NCBI GenBank assembly: GCA_038496445.1
Contig: JALMLS010000225.1
Coordinates: forward strand, 62,001-126,000
Source of the DNA: Trichosphaerium sp. ATCC 40318
Taxonomy: Eukaryota; Discosea; Flabellinia; Trichosidae
Direction of reading: 5' to 3'
Length of the DNA: 64,000 bases
The notes beneath the pieces were generated by a model. That model made no database searches. It was given only the letters and a program-made list of their open reading frames with translations, and was not told the origin of the DNA. The position numbers and the translations under genes were made by a program. Of the stretch, positions 11,401 through 21,656 are shown piece by piece. The stretch's first letter is position 1, and every line of letters starts with the position of its first letter.

Positions 11401-12648
11401 CACCTGAAGCGCCTACAATGGAAACACCAACGACAGAAGCACCAACAACTGACACACCAAGTACATAAGCACCTACAACTGTAGCACCAAAACCAGTACT
11501 TTGTATTTTACTTTCTAAAGCAACTAACTTTCTTTGTAGAGGCACCAACTACAGAGGTCCAACAACTGCTCCCGCAACAGAAGCCAACCACTGATGGACC
11601 AACAGCCAAAGCACCAACTACTGAAGCCCCTACTACAGAGTCGCCAACAAGTGAACCTCCAACTACAGCGGCTCCTACAACTGATGCACCAACTGAAGCT
11701 CCAACCACTGCACCTTCAACTATAGCTCCAACTACTGAAGCTCCTACTACAAAGGCGCCTACAACTGAAGTTCCAACAACTGAAACTCCTACTACTGGAG
11801 CACCAACTACAGAGGCGCCAACCACTGAAGTACCAACTACAGCTTCTCCAACCACTGAAGCTCCTACAACTGATGCACCAACTGAAGCTCCAACCACTGC
11901 ACCTTCAACTATAGCTCCAACTACTGAAGCTCCTACTACAAAGGCGCCTACAACTGAAGCACCAACTACATAGACTCCAACCGCTGGTGCCCCTACAACT
12001 GAAGTGCCTACTACAGCAACAGCAGCCAACTACAATGCCACCAGTGACGCTTCCGCCAACTGGTACCTCCAACAACTGACACGCCAACTACTGAAGCTCC
12101 AACAACAGAGGCACCTACAACAGAAGCACCAACAACTGAAGCGCCAACCACTGAAGCATCAACTACTGTTGTTCCTATAACTGCTGCTACAACCAATACT
12201 CCAACAACTGTAGCACCAACAACCGATGCACCTACAACTGAACCAACAACAGGCACTCCAACAACGTAAGCTCCAACCACAGAAGCTCCTTCGACAGATG
12301 CCCAACTACTGAATCTCCAACATCTGGTATGCCAACAACCAAAGCACCAACAACTGAAGCGCCAACTGCAGCGCCTACAAACATAGTCTACAGAAGCGCC
12401 AACTGAAGTTCCAACAACTGAAACTCCTACTACTACTCTGAAGCTCCTACCACTGAAGTGCCTACATCTGCACCTAATACTGAATCCCCACTGGTATACC
12501 AACTACAGAGGCTTCAACCACCGAGGCCTCAACTGGTGCACCAACAACTAAAGCGCCAACAACACAGGCGCGTAGTGGTGACAACTGAAGCTCCAACTCC
12601 TACCACCAATCCACCCACAACCGATTATTCAACAACTGATGCCCAACA
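8433..12648 (+). repeat. Large low-complexity tandem array with block duplications
   Basis: Short units of 9-15 bp encoding TTxAP are nested in larger duplicated blocks. About 8690-9220 and 10280-10890 are close copies, 9590-9910 repeats about 9270-9590, and 11100-11300 repeats 9895-10090. The intron-containing junction GGTACTTTTTATTTTGATTT marks the block boundary three times. Confidence 0.8.
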
Positions 12649-12753
12649 ACTGGTACCAACACTGCGAGCGCTAAAAAACTAAATAGATTTAACCACGTTT
12701 AGATTGTGATGAGCCAAATGGCGATGGTACTTTTACTGCCTCTTCAGGATATT
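8433..12753 (+). CDS. Mucin-like Thr/Pro/Ala-rich repeat protein (5' end unresolved, frames interrupted)
   Basis: About 4.2 kb of tandem codons for T-T-E-A-P, T-T-D-A-P, T-T-x-x-P units, preceded by an acceptor at 8432 and interrupted by at least four GT-AG introns of exactly 44 nt (9546-9589, 9864-9907, 11071-11114, 11496-11539). The first three are near-identical copies. A final intron (about 12649-12702) leads to a short exon reading CDEPNGDGTFTASSGY and a stop at 12753. Such Thr/Pro arrays are typical of heavily O-glycosylated secreted or surface proteins. Many one- and two-base losses against the repeat pattern break the frame (for example around 8581, 9171, 9352), so the copy is either a pseudogene or distorted by sequencing or assembly error in the array. 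Coding sense is the plus strand because the introns are only valid there. Confidence 0.6.
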
Positions 12754-12839
12754 AGCATAACCATAAATTAAAGGCAAGGTTATCCACTACACTTTCTTTA
12801 TTGTAATGCTTTATTTAGGATAATTTGTTAAATAATAAA

Positions 12840-13080
12840 CTTTCTTGTTTAAGAACACTGTGCATCTGTTTCTTGTCATTGGCGCATATAGCCATGACAT
12901 TCTTTACAAACTACTGCCAATGACAACAGATCCTTTAATAACACTAACACCTACAACAATAGCTCAAACGACAACATATCCTCCAACAACACTACCACCA
13001 GCTACTTTGTCTTCTACAATGATAAATCCTTAAATAGCGCTACCTTCAAAAGCGCCAGTACCAACAACAACAAACTCACC
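12840..13080 (+). pseudogene. Small Thr/Pro-rich remnant next to the mucin array
   Basis: An open stretch encodes TLTPTTIAQTTTYPPTTLPP, followed by a stop and another short Thr/Pro run (SKAPVPTTTNSP). It looks like a broken end or a detached unit of the mucin-like array. Confidence 0.45.
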
Positions 13081-13139
13081 TAGTGTACACAAACAAAAAA
13101 CAGTCGGACACTAACTCAACTTTATTTAGGTTTTCTGAA

Positions 13140-15162
13140 TTACAAAAAACGCGCAAAATCTTTTGCCAAAAACTTTGCTCTTCCAGGTCGTGGCTTGTAT
13201 GTTTTCGTCATTTCTCTCTTCCACAGGGACTTTAGTGCAATTTTGCGTCTAAGCGACTTCTTTTTGCGGTCATACATTCCTTGTAACTGACGCTTCTTGC
13301 ATAGGCTCTCCTCTTCATTTTCTGGATCCACTTTATGCGATTCAAATGCTAGACGCTCATCTGCGCTCTTTACTAACACTTCAGCTTTCAGGGATGGATG
13401 TTGTGTGAGCAACTGCTTGTAGTATGCGTTCACAACCTTGCGAATTTCATTTTGTTGGTAAGAACTCCATTTGTTAAATTCTTCAATTTTTTTGTTGTTT
13501 GTTGTGTTGCGCACCAAAGTAGGGTTGTTGTTGTAAAACTGTTCAACAGCACGTTCTTTCTCCTTTCTTAGTCTTTGATATTTTTCACAGAAATCAAAAC
13601 GGTCATGTTCTACAGACGGAGGAACAGTGCGATCATTGGGCGTTGGTGTTTCTGTAGGCGCAAAAATATCACCAATACAACTGAGCCATGTCTGCTGAAC
13701 ATCCTCGCCTGTTATGGCGCTAGTGTGATTGTAGACAATTTTAGTGACAAAATTGACATAACTACATAGGTGTGAGCACTTGTGGCAGTGAATACGTGGA
13801 GAAAAAGCAAAGGTAAACCAAAAACAAAAAAAAAAATGGTACTTACGCTAATACAACTGGAGAATCCTTTTTCCAACCACCAAGCTCTGCTAATTGTGTG
13901 TAGTCGATGTTGGAACCCCCTTTACTCAGTACAGTGATTACATACTGAGTTGCCATACCTCTGCAGCTAGAGTGGGCGGTGATTTGGCCTTTCTTGTATC
14001 CAGCAGCCTGACCACGCTTGGACATCATGTTTCCGAGTCCTTGTGCCGTGATTGGCTTGGTAGGAAAGTACAAGTTGTTTGTAGCCGCACACCACAATGG
14101 CAACTTCTTGTGTGTCTCTTTCACCTAGTAGAAGCAGTTCAGTACAGGATGAAAGAAACGTGTAACCCCACAAAAAAAGAAGTAAAAAAAGAAGGTACCT
14201 TGAATGTGTGCGTTTTTGGATCATACATCTCCAAAGCTTCTCTGTCATGTAGGTACAGCGCCAAAGCTGCCAGTGGGTTGATATCAGCAAACTCCTCGCT
14301 TTCAGTGCTATCCACAAGCCAAGTTTTGTGACACTGCTCAAAGATCTTATCTTTTTCAATGTAGACTGCCAATTTCGCGTTACCAGCCACGTGAATTATT
14401 GAGAGATCTTCCAAGCGTATTTTGTGGTGTGAATCGGCACGTTTACCCAAAAACATGTTTAGGATAAGGTATGCACGATCACGGATATTAATCGGAGTTG
14501 TTGGGGGTATATGTGCCAATATTTTGCGCAAAACAGGTATAACAATTGGCACCTTTTCTAAGAAATCTTTTTGTGTTTCTGGGTTCTTTTTTTCGCATTG
14601 CGCTAGTACTACGTTTGCTACACAAAAATTAGACTCAATGTATCAAAGTACAAAAGAAAAATCCAAAACCACGTGATTATGGCGTACTTTCTGCATGAAA
14701 TGCTTCATCAAGAGGTGGCTGTCCTTGAAGGCGTGACTCTCGCAGTAAAGATCTCAAGTAAGTTTTTCTACTGTTGTTGCGATAACCCATCTTTGTTAGC
14801 GCAACAATCCATTCCTTCACAAAATCCACCTGAAGAGGGAATATGGAAGTCTCTTCTGGGTGATAAAACCTACAAAAAGTGAGTCAATTCTAAGAACAGT
14901 ACTTGGTTACTCTAGCTAACATATGCTCTAATAATGCGTACTTTAGGAACAACGTGTAATTGGCAGATGCCCGTGCTGCTAAAACAATGCTGCCATTCTC
15001 AAAAGGTTTGCGCTCTAGATCCTGTACTGTGCTGACAATCTCCTCTATAGGAACAGTTTTGGCCATTTCTTGAAAAGCGGCTTCCAAACCTTTGCCACTA
15101 AAACGCCGCTTATATCCTTTCCTTGGTTTAAGACCATCCAGGTCAGTCTTTCTTTTACTCAT
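13140..15162 (-). mobile_element. Crypton-like tyrosine recombinase gene
   Basis: Five exons on the minus strand from ATG 15162. Exon 1 is basic (MSKRKTDLDGLKPRKGYKRR). The next exon, after a 3'ss at about 14872, encodes a SAM-like core-binding region (FYHPEETSIFPLQVDFVKEW, then SRKTYLRSLL). The catalytic part holds the tyrosine recombinase pattern: first Arg in FLGKRADSHHKIRLEDL, H-x-x-R in AHSSCRGMAT, GGW after it, and Tyr in ...VVLA/YVNF across an intron at about 13770-13845. A long basic, helical tail follows (ending RAKFLAKDFARFL). All four catalytic landmarks are present and the frame is intact, so the protein may be active. The order and spacing fit eukaryotic Crypton-type recombinases rather than phage integrases. 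No terminal repeats were identified. It sits between the mucin array and the U2 inverted repeat. Confidence 0.75.
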
Positions 15163-15260
15163 CTGGTTGAAAGCTAACCAAGCGCTATATAACTTCTGTT
15201 GACTGTGTTGACTGCCGTTGAGTCAAGGGCAGTAAGAAAGTGTTGTCCTTTTGGTGTTTT

Positions 15261-15414
15261 CTGTTCTATTCAGTTTAATCTCTGAATGGGGGACGAATGT
15301 CCCCCACAAGATTAAGCGAATTTTTTCCGGGGGCAGGGGATTGTCGGACTGGCTTGCCTTTCCACCCCTGCAATGATCTGTCAGGCCTTACACTACCCGC
15401 CAGATGAGGTCAAC
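15261..15414 (+). pseudogene. 5'-truncated U2 snRNA copy in the left arm
   Basis: Starts abruptly at CTGTTCTATTCAG (U2 stem-loop IIa) and continues through an intact GGGGGAC...GTCCCCC hairpin, Sm site and 3' domain. The branch-recognition region and promoter are missing, so it cannot work as U2. Confidence 0.85.
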
Positions 15415-15523
15415 CCCTTCTCTAAACATCAAAGAAAAACAATAACCACCTTCAGACTGGGAAAGCACTCTCTATCTTAGGGTATAAATTTACCAAAAAA
15501 TTTTTACAAGTCAAAAATTTCCG

Positions 15524-15550
15524 TGATACTACACCTGATCTTAGCCAAAA
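15524..15550 (-). pseudogene. Antisense U2 5'-domain fragment in the left arm
   Basis: The minus strand reads TTTTGGCTAAGATCAGGTGT then AGTATC, the U2 branch-recognition region with one A-to-G change from the other copies. It lies opposite in orientation to the U2 3' piece in the same arm. Confidence 0.75.
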
Positions 15551-15583
15551 CAAAAATCACACTTTTTCTTGTTTTCCGTTTCC

Positions 15584-16724
15584 AATCGCGTCATTTCAAA
15601 GCCACAGCTTAATGCTGAGAATAGAACCGTCGTACTTAAAACATCAGTTTTATTCGTTTGCTGTCTATGACCTTAAGTGATATCAAAATTTGCAATGTCA
15701 GTTTCAGTAGGCAAATGGCAAGATGATCGCAGTATTTACCCACTTACACGGTACGATCAAACATTATTCTTCCATGAGCTAAAAGCAAATTAAAATGAAT
15801 CGATGGCCTGCAAAGCTATCTCATTACTACTGAATGGTGGTATGAATGCCTCAAACACTGTTTGCGTATGTTTGCTTCAAAAAAATTAACTCACGTGTAT
15901 AACGTACTAGCGCTACACTTGCGCCTACCCCACGCTAACAGAAGCGCTCTCGCAGCATTCAAACAGAAAAGCAGTGATAATAACATGAAAACCTCCCCAA
16001 AACACTATCAACGCTGCTGTAGGCTTTGCAAACGCAGCCAGGTGTCAATTTATATGTAAATAAAAATGTTTAGTCTCGTTTTGTTAAATCACGTGTTTGA
16101 AACGGTTGGGTTCCCCAGGCAGTCATGAGGGTAGACTGCCCTTAAAAATATGAGATTTGTAAGACCTGTCAGAAGTGTCAAATCCGTCAATCTGTCATTG
16201 GTCAGATTGGGCAGAAACTGGTTTTTTTTTGTTAAAAGTCAGCCTGGCTTAAAACTTCAAACGACAATAAGTTAAACTGCAAAACTGTAAATGTATAACC
16301 TTTGTGTAACATGCGTAAGCATGTAGAACTTTAACAAAGCATGTGGTGCCATGGTAAAACGCGATTACGGATTTTGTTGCTGAGTGTCTTAGCCGTCGGT
16401 TTATGGCTACAGATTTTTGTGGATTTAAATATAGCTTCCATATCAGCGTTTTCATGGAACAGTTGCTCTCACGCATTCCATTCTTTAGACCAATAAATGA
16501 GCATCATCTTCTGAAACCTTTCGTAGTTATAATCGTGTACAATAAAACATTCAATTTCGTTGATTGATCTTTACCAACTTGCGTGAGGGTTTTGGGTCTT
16601 AGAAGGCCAGAGTGTTACAAGTACTGGCATAGGAGATGATGTGTACATATCCTAACAGTTAAAAGGGTTCATGGCAATAAATTAGGTGTTTGAAGCGTAG
16701 TGATTGTGTTGTGTGAATACGAAG
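15584..16724. other. Spacer of the U2 inverted repeat
   Basis: About 1.14 kb of single-copy sequence. No recognisable protein; the largest frames (15862-16059 plus, 16249-16476 minus) match nothing I know. A segment at 16100-16230 with several self-complementary stretches ends in a nine-T run and might be a small RNA, but no family was recognised. Confidence 0.4.
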
Positions 16725-17047
16725 GGAAACGGAAAACAAGAAAAAGTGTGATTTTTGTTTTGGCTAAGATCAGGTGTAGTATCACGGAAATTTTTGACTT
16801 GTAAAAATTTTTTGGTAAATTTATACCCTAAGACAGAGAGTGCTTTCCCAGTCTGAATGTGGTTATTGTTTTTCTTTGATGTTTAGAGAAGGGGTTGACC
16901 TCATCTGGCGGGTAGTGTAAGGCCTGACAGATCATTGCAGGGGTGGAAAGGCAAGCCAGTCCGACAATCCCCTGCCCCCGGAAAAAATTCGCTTAATCTT
17001 GTGGGGGACATTCGTCCCCCATTCAGAGATTAAACTGAATAGAACAG
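16725..17047 (-). repeat. Right arm of the 323-bp inverted repeat
   Basis: Reverse complement of 15261-15583. Unlike the left arm, its outer boundary runs directly into the U2 5' domain and promoter block, so the arm's end falls inside a full-length U2 gene. A plus-strand U2 5' fragment is at 16758-16783. Confidence 0.9.
16758..16783 (+). pseudogene. U2 5'-domain fragment in the right arm
   Basis: TTTTGGCTAAGATCAGGTGT then AGTATC, the mirror of 15524-15550 and opposite in sense to the neighbouring U2 gene. Confidence 0.75.
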
Positions 17048-17086
17048 ATACTACACTTGATCTTAGCCAAAAGGCCGAGAAGGTTA
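16894..17086 (-). ncRNA. U2: U2 spliceosomal snRNA, apparently complete
   Basis: On the minus strand this reads through the U2 5' end (TTCTCGGCCTTTTGGCTAAG), branch-recognition GTGTAGTATC, stem-loop IIa (ATTCAG...CTGAAT), a perfect GGGGGAC-GAAT-GTCCCCC hairpin, Sm site AATTTTTTCC and 3' stem-loops, about 193 nt in all. U2 pairs with the intron branch site during spliceosome assembly. The upstream 50 bp are identical to those of the other copy. Exact 5' and 3' ends are estimates. Confidence 0.9.
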
Positions 17087-17138
17087 CTTATTGGGTGCCG
17101 TTGAACATGATTTATCAGCCTAGTAATTAAATTTATTG
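17087..17138 (-). promoter_or_regulatory. Conserved block upstream of the intact U2 gene
   Basis: Identical to 7372-7421 on the opposite strand and directly adjoining the U2 5' end; diverges beyond TTTATTGT. Candidate snRNA promoter element. Confidence 0.6.
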
Positions 17139-17759
17139 TGGTTTTTTTTCTTTGCTTACAACGTCGCTATAAAAATGTACCACAGCGATTGTACGCGCTA
17201 TTATGGGTTCAAACTGCGTTTATGTTGAGAACAATTGGATAATGACTATCTTTCTTAAAACGCACATTGAATCGCTTGTACGCCTCAAAGTCACGATAAA
17301 AGACATAGAAACAAGTTCGACGAAGTATCTGCTGTACGGCGCTAAAAATTTTCTGGTAGCGATCTTGTATCTCCTAAACGCGCTTTTTCAGTGTTACCAA
17401 GGTACTACGCACTCGAAAAAAAAAAGCATTGAGAATGCTCCAAATTTCAAAGTCAAAAATAGCGAAAATCAGAAGAACCTTTATTTTTATCCAGTAAACA
17501 ATTCAGCCCTGCAATAGCCCAAGTGTTATCCAGTGGAGTATGTCGTTGCGGCGATAACGTGTACCAAACGTAAAAAACATTCGTCCGCTGAAGTACAGCT
17601 CCAATAAACAGTACCTGCACCGCCTTCGTAGCTAATAACCTCGCCTGTATGTTACTCGCGCTCACAGTGATACACTCACGAAAATAAGGTTCGCAATAGC
17701 CCTGTTTGCTTGTTGTGTTGTGGGTGGACTTCAACAACTAATAATCAAGCGAGATGGGT
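17139..17759. other. Unassigned region upstream of U2
   Basis: Contains opposing ORFs (17203-17517 plus, 104 codons; 17453-17737 minus, 94 codons) with no recognisable family and no supporting splice or start context. Nothing further can be called. Confidence 0.35.
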
Positions 17760-18342
17760 TTATTTATTCAACGTTTTCTTTAGTTCTTCTAGCGTACACG
17801 CGTTTTGTATTAGTGCAGTCTGAAGCAAATCGGCAGTAGTTGATCTTGTATCAAAACATTTTGCAACAAAGTCAATCACCTCCTCAGAACAAGAGTACAA
17901 CTGCGAAAGCGCTTTGGTTCGATCAAATACACGCCCAACAGCCATCTCTACAGCTACGAATCCAATTATCACATTTGTAGTTGAAGTTAATACCAATGAA
18001 ATGCTCTGTGGTTTGTGCGTCAATTGAACGCGCCCATCTTTATGCACAATAACGTCATCTGATTGAACGTTTTTGTGCAATCTGTATTTGTGTAGATACA
18101 AGTTGAGATAGTATTGACTTTAGGATAGCAGCCACGGTGGGAAGATTCATATCAGTGCGTGCAAGTAGTTTGAGGGTTGTAGAGCGAAATAGTTTGGTTG
18201 ACCGCTTTTTGAAATATAGTCGTATACGCTTTACTTCTTTGAGGGAGAACGTGCTTGAGGATTGAGCGATCATGTGATGTTGTGCGAGTTGTGTACTTAA
18301 AAAAAAAGGCATGAACGTTGAGTGATCATGATTGAGTTGCAA
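17760..18342 (-). pseudogene. Degenerate protein kinase (pseudokinase or pseudogene)
   Basis: Reverse-strand pieces follow the kinase C-lobe outline: LYLHKYRLHKNVQSDDVIVH at the catalytic loop (HRDxKxxN replaced by LHKNVQSDD), KDGRVQLTHKP where DFG should be, VIGFVAVEMAVGRVFDRT for the F helix, and VIDFVAKCFDTRSTTADLL for the lobe end. The upstream part (LKEVKRIRLYF...LPTVAAILK) is in another frame, with no good intron at the junction (near 18085). The catalytic Asp and DFG are lost. Best read as a decayed STE-like kinase; a functional pseudokinase is possible if an intron was missed. Confidence 0.55.
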
Positions 18343-18505
18343 AAGGTTTCAAACCTATTTGATTGATCACTCGTACTTAGTAATAACGCTTTTGGTGTAT
18401 TAACTTGACAGTTGAGTGCAGTTCAATCATTGTGATTTCGACAAATCCTGCCTACATTTCTCGTGTCAGTCACGTAATTTATTTATCATCATTGAAATTG
18501 TCGCC

Positions 18506-20585
18506 ATGTCTTTCATTGGGGTATTAGCTGTTTTAAGACATTATTTAACGTATTGTAGACTATTGGAGAGGGTTTATCTCGTTCTACAGACGATAGCCCA
18601 ATAGATATTGAGGAAAACCTTACAGGTTGGCGAAATAAAGCAAATAACGCAGTGCTGACTATTTAGAATGGCTATTGGCAAGGAGAAAGATACCCAAAAC
18701 GTGGAGTAAGCAATTACGTGAGCTACAAAGTAAACAAGTACGCTTTACAACCCAATTAGTTGTTTTGTCGATTTAATCCATCAATAAAAAGCAAAGCGTG
18801 GTTACATTTGAACCATACGCTACAATACGTTGTTGCGATGGCTATCGGATGTTTTTGCTAATTTATGCCAGGACGCACTTATACGCGACCAGATGCCTTC
18901 CAATACTTACCTGCAAGATTTAGTAAAGCAACAACGTAAGCTAAGGGCGAGATAAGGGGTTAAAAAATGACACATTGTAGACAACATTTTGACATATTTT
19001 GATATTTTGGATATTATTTCGAACATTATTGACAGTGGTGAAGACTCGTCGAAAAACTTACTTGGCTATTACAACTCCAAAATTCTTTGTGTACGTTTAC
19101 AGTACATTCAGTCACGGTTGACTCCTAGCAAGCAAACCATGTTATTTAAACTCCTTGAACATTTCAAATATGTATTCACTTCTAGTAGAAATGGCAAGGT
19201 ATCCAAACGGCATATGAAAGAAACAACTTGCATTTGGCTCACTTGGCCAAGTTGCTACATGATACGATAGATAATAAGTTGTACGGTTTTTTTAATAATC
19301 ACTTGATCTTACTCTTCTAGACCTTCGTTGCTAGAAGAAAAGAATAAATTAAAAAGACAATTAGCTTATATACATAAGAGAAAAACATCAGCACTGGATA
19401 CAAAACGTCGCATTGAGGATATTCTAAAGTCAAGATTTACAGAATACGGGATTGTTGTATGTAACACATTTTATTTGTGCTAAAGCTTGTTAGGGTGCGA
19501 ATGTTCGGCAAGAGTTATTGGGTAAAGTATTAAAAGAGCTTCCCGACTTATGTGATGAGATTATGCAGCAATTACAACAAAGCCACATTGGCGAAGCCGT
19601 AGATCATTACTCACGATTTGTTGATCACATGGCGTTGAAACATGTAACTGCCCTTGGCACAAAATCTAACGGTGTAAATGTTAGCGGTATGTTATACGCA
19701 TAAACAGAGGCTCACTAGGAGTAGAGATCATGAGTACTTTATGCAAAGTAAGAAAAGAAGGAAATTTTATAACTAGCAAAACTAATTTCTCGGATTCAAA
19801 CTTCGGTATAGAGATAGTTGGTGGGGGAGAAGTTAACACAAAACCATCTAGCGATGGCATTGATTGGGGTGAGTAGTCATATGTTTTTGCAGTTAACGTG
19901 TACAAGGCGATTTTGACATTACTGGTGACACCATTGTTGTATCATCGAGTAGAGTGATTCACACCTACACTTCCGAGGAAATTAAACAGTTAAAAAATAG
20001 CGCTTTATGTAACAGAAAAACGAGAGGAGAAATATTAGCTAATTTAAACGAACTGCTTGGATTTTTGAAACAACGTGCTGCAGATAAATCAGTCGAAGAG
20101 AATCTGTCCATTCAACAGCTTCAAAATGCGCCCTGGGAGGTTCACAAGCACGATGCAATGAGTAACATACAACGATTAATTAAAGAATTAAACCACACTG
20201 TGAACAAGATAAACAGCACTGAGGCACAACTTTTATTCAATTTAGCAACTTCGGAAAGGTACGCATCTAGATCGCCATACACTTATTCTGTAGTATCTTA
20301 GATAGAATATGTAGTGATGTAGAAATACATCGCACTCGCATACGCCGTTTAGAAAAACTACATGATGAGGAGAGTTTAGTAGCCAGTAAGGTTTCCAAAA
20401 TGATAGAAATCACACTACAGGAACTACAAGACCACTGGCGAGCGCGTGTGAGCGTTTTAAAGACAAAAACAGGTGTGAATTCGAACAAACTGTAAACTGA
20501 TACAGTTGTAGAACGTATGTTGGCTGTACAACATAGTAGAAACGTGACAGTGCACAATATAGCAGAAAAACTGCTAACCAAGTGA
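18506..20585 (+). CDS. CDK5RAP3/LZAP homologue (UFMylation E3-complex adaptor)
   Basis: Multi-exon gene. The joined exons follow the CDK5RAP3 family end to end: SPIDIEENLT/EWLLARRKIP at the N terminus, FDILDIISNIIDSGEDSSKN, WQGIQTAYERNNLHLAHLAK, RRIEDILKSRFTEYGIV, then NVRQELLGKVLKELPDLC, the DGIDWG signature at about 19856-19873, and the C-terminal helices (LLFNLATSER, HRTRIRRLEKLHDEE). It ends at TGA 20585. The start ATG 18506 splices in frame as MSFIG/TIGEGLSRS, but an upstream start cannot be excluded. CDK5RAP3 partners UFL1 and DDRGK1 in ribosome UFMylation at the ER and is widespread in eukaryotes. The donor GTTGGCG at 18626 departs from the local GTAC preference. Confidence 0.85.
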
Positions 20586-20655
20586 GTTTGGTTCAAATTC
20601 TGTACTTACTTTTTGTGGTTAACTTAAATACATAACGGATAAAATTAAACCGGAA

Positions 20656-21535
20656 ATGTCTGAAGACGAAAGTTCGTTTGTGCAATTGGCACAGCTTCAA
20701 TACTACCAAATTTTACACTGGGCGTTTGGCCCAAATCAGTCCCTCCTTCATGTAGCCCTTTTCTTGTTAATCCTTTTTCTGGCTGTGAGGAATGCCATGC
20801 ATGGTGCTGCTACCCTAAAAGGTAAATGTGTAACACCTAATCCTCGAAGTGCTAGTGTACGCTTTTTAAACTTGTACTAGTACCTCACAACATTTAGGAC
20901 GACATAAGCTTTCTTTTTAGCGCGTCCAAAGATTTCATAGACTGGACTTTATTAAGGCTCGGCTATGCCCAATCGCGTTGTAAAGCTCCACAAAGGCCAA
21001 AAACTGACTTTAGCGGCTTGGTATGCAAAAACTGCGAAAACAGCAAAAACATACTTACACAATGTTAGTTCAACTGTGGTTCCGCCACTCAGGACTTGTC
21101 ACACCTACAAAGTGAAAATAATCAATTAACGGTAAGTTACTGTTACAAAAATCAAAACTAAATGTCAAACAGAGCGATTTGTACACATGCCAAGCGGACA
21201 AGAAAGATTTAAAACAAAAAGCAAATCAAATTCAAGCTCCTGGCGAACACGAGGCTAAAAATGCAAATAAGATGATTCCTCTATGGTTTCATCATTTTCA
21301 TGTGAGTGTGACGATTACGTTTTAAGCTTACAATCGTAGACCTTCGAAGCCAAAATTCGCCTGATGAGGGAAAAAATTGCAGCAGAAGTCAGGCTTCAAG
21401 CGTACGACCTGTGAACTACTAATTACTAACATTTTAACTAGTGAAGTACTCTTCGCGTTTAGAAAAGGGCTATTCTATGGCATTGCTGGAACCGCAGGCA
21501 GCTTATGGTTTGCATCCTTTTCAAAGGCACCATAA
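20656..21535 (+). CDS. Two-TM coiled-coil protein of unknown function
   Basis: ATG at 20656 gives MSEDESSFVQLAQLQYYQIL, then a hydrophobic helix (LLHVALFLLILFLAVRNAM). Later exons encode SKDFIDWTLLRLGYAQ with a CKNC motif, a charged coiled-coil (DLSHLQSENNQLT; DLYTCQADKKDLKQKANQI; TFEAKIRLMREKIAAEVRLQ), and, after an intron at about 21397-21441, a second hydrophobic segment (GLFYGIAGTAGSLWFASF) with stop at 21535. One exon junction near 21068 is not resolved. The layout of TM, coiled coil and TM recalls GET1/WRB or BAP31-type ER proteins, but no diagnostic motif supports either. It lies 70 bp after CDK5RAP3 and 120 bp before the GH28 start. Confidence 0.55.
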
Positions 21536-21656
21536 GTGAACTATACGTTAAAAAATGTAAATCAGAATAAAATGAGTGATTCCTGGCCGTTCGTTAAAGT
21601 TTTAAAACGACTGGAATCGACCAGTATTATTGTTGAAAAGCCACAACACGATGACC

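Larger units (their letters stand above)
15261..15583 (+). repeat. Left arm of a 323-bp inverted repeat carrying U2 sequence
   Basis: The arm is the near-exact reverse complement of 16725-17047 and equal in length. A few substitutions are visible (for example CTCTCTATC against CTCTCTGTC) and no indels. It contains the 3' four-fifths of U2 in plus sense (15261-15414), about 110 bp of unrelated AT-rich sequence, and an antisense U2 5' fragment (15524-15550). Confidence 0.9.

Noticed and set aside
8401-12502. Long minus-strand frames rich in Val-Gly-Ala-Ser (VVGASVVGA-type)
   Set aside because: These are the reverse reading of the plus-strand Thr/Pro/Ala array. The introns (GT-AG, 44 nt) are valid only on the plus strand, so the hydrophobic frames are shadows.
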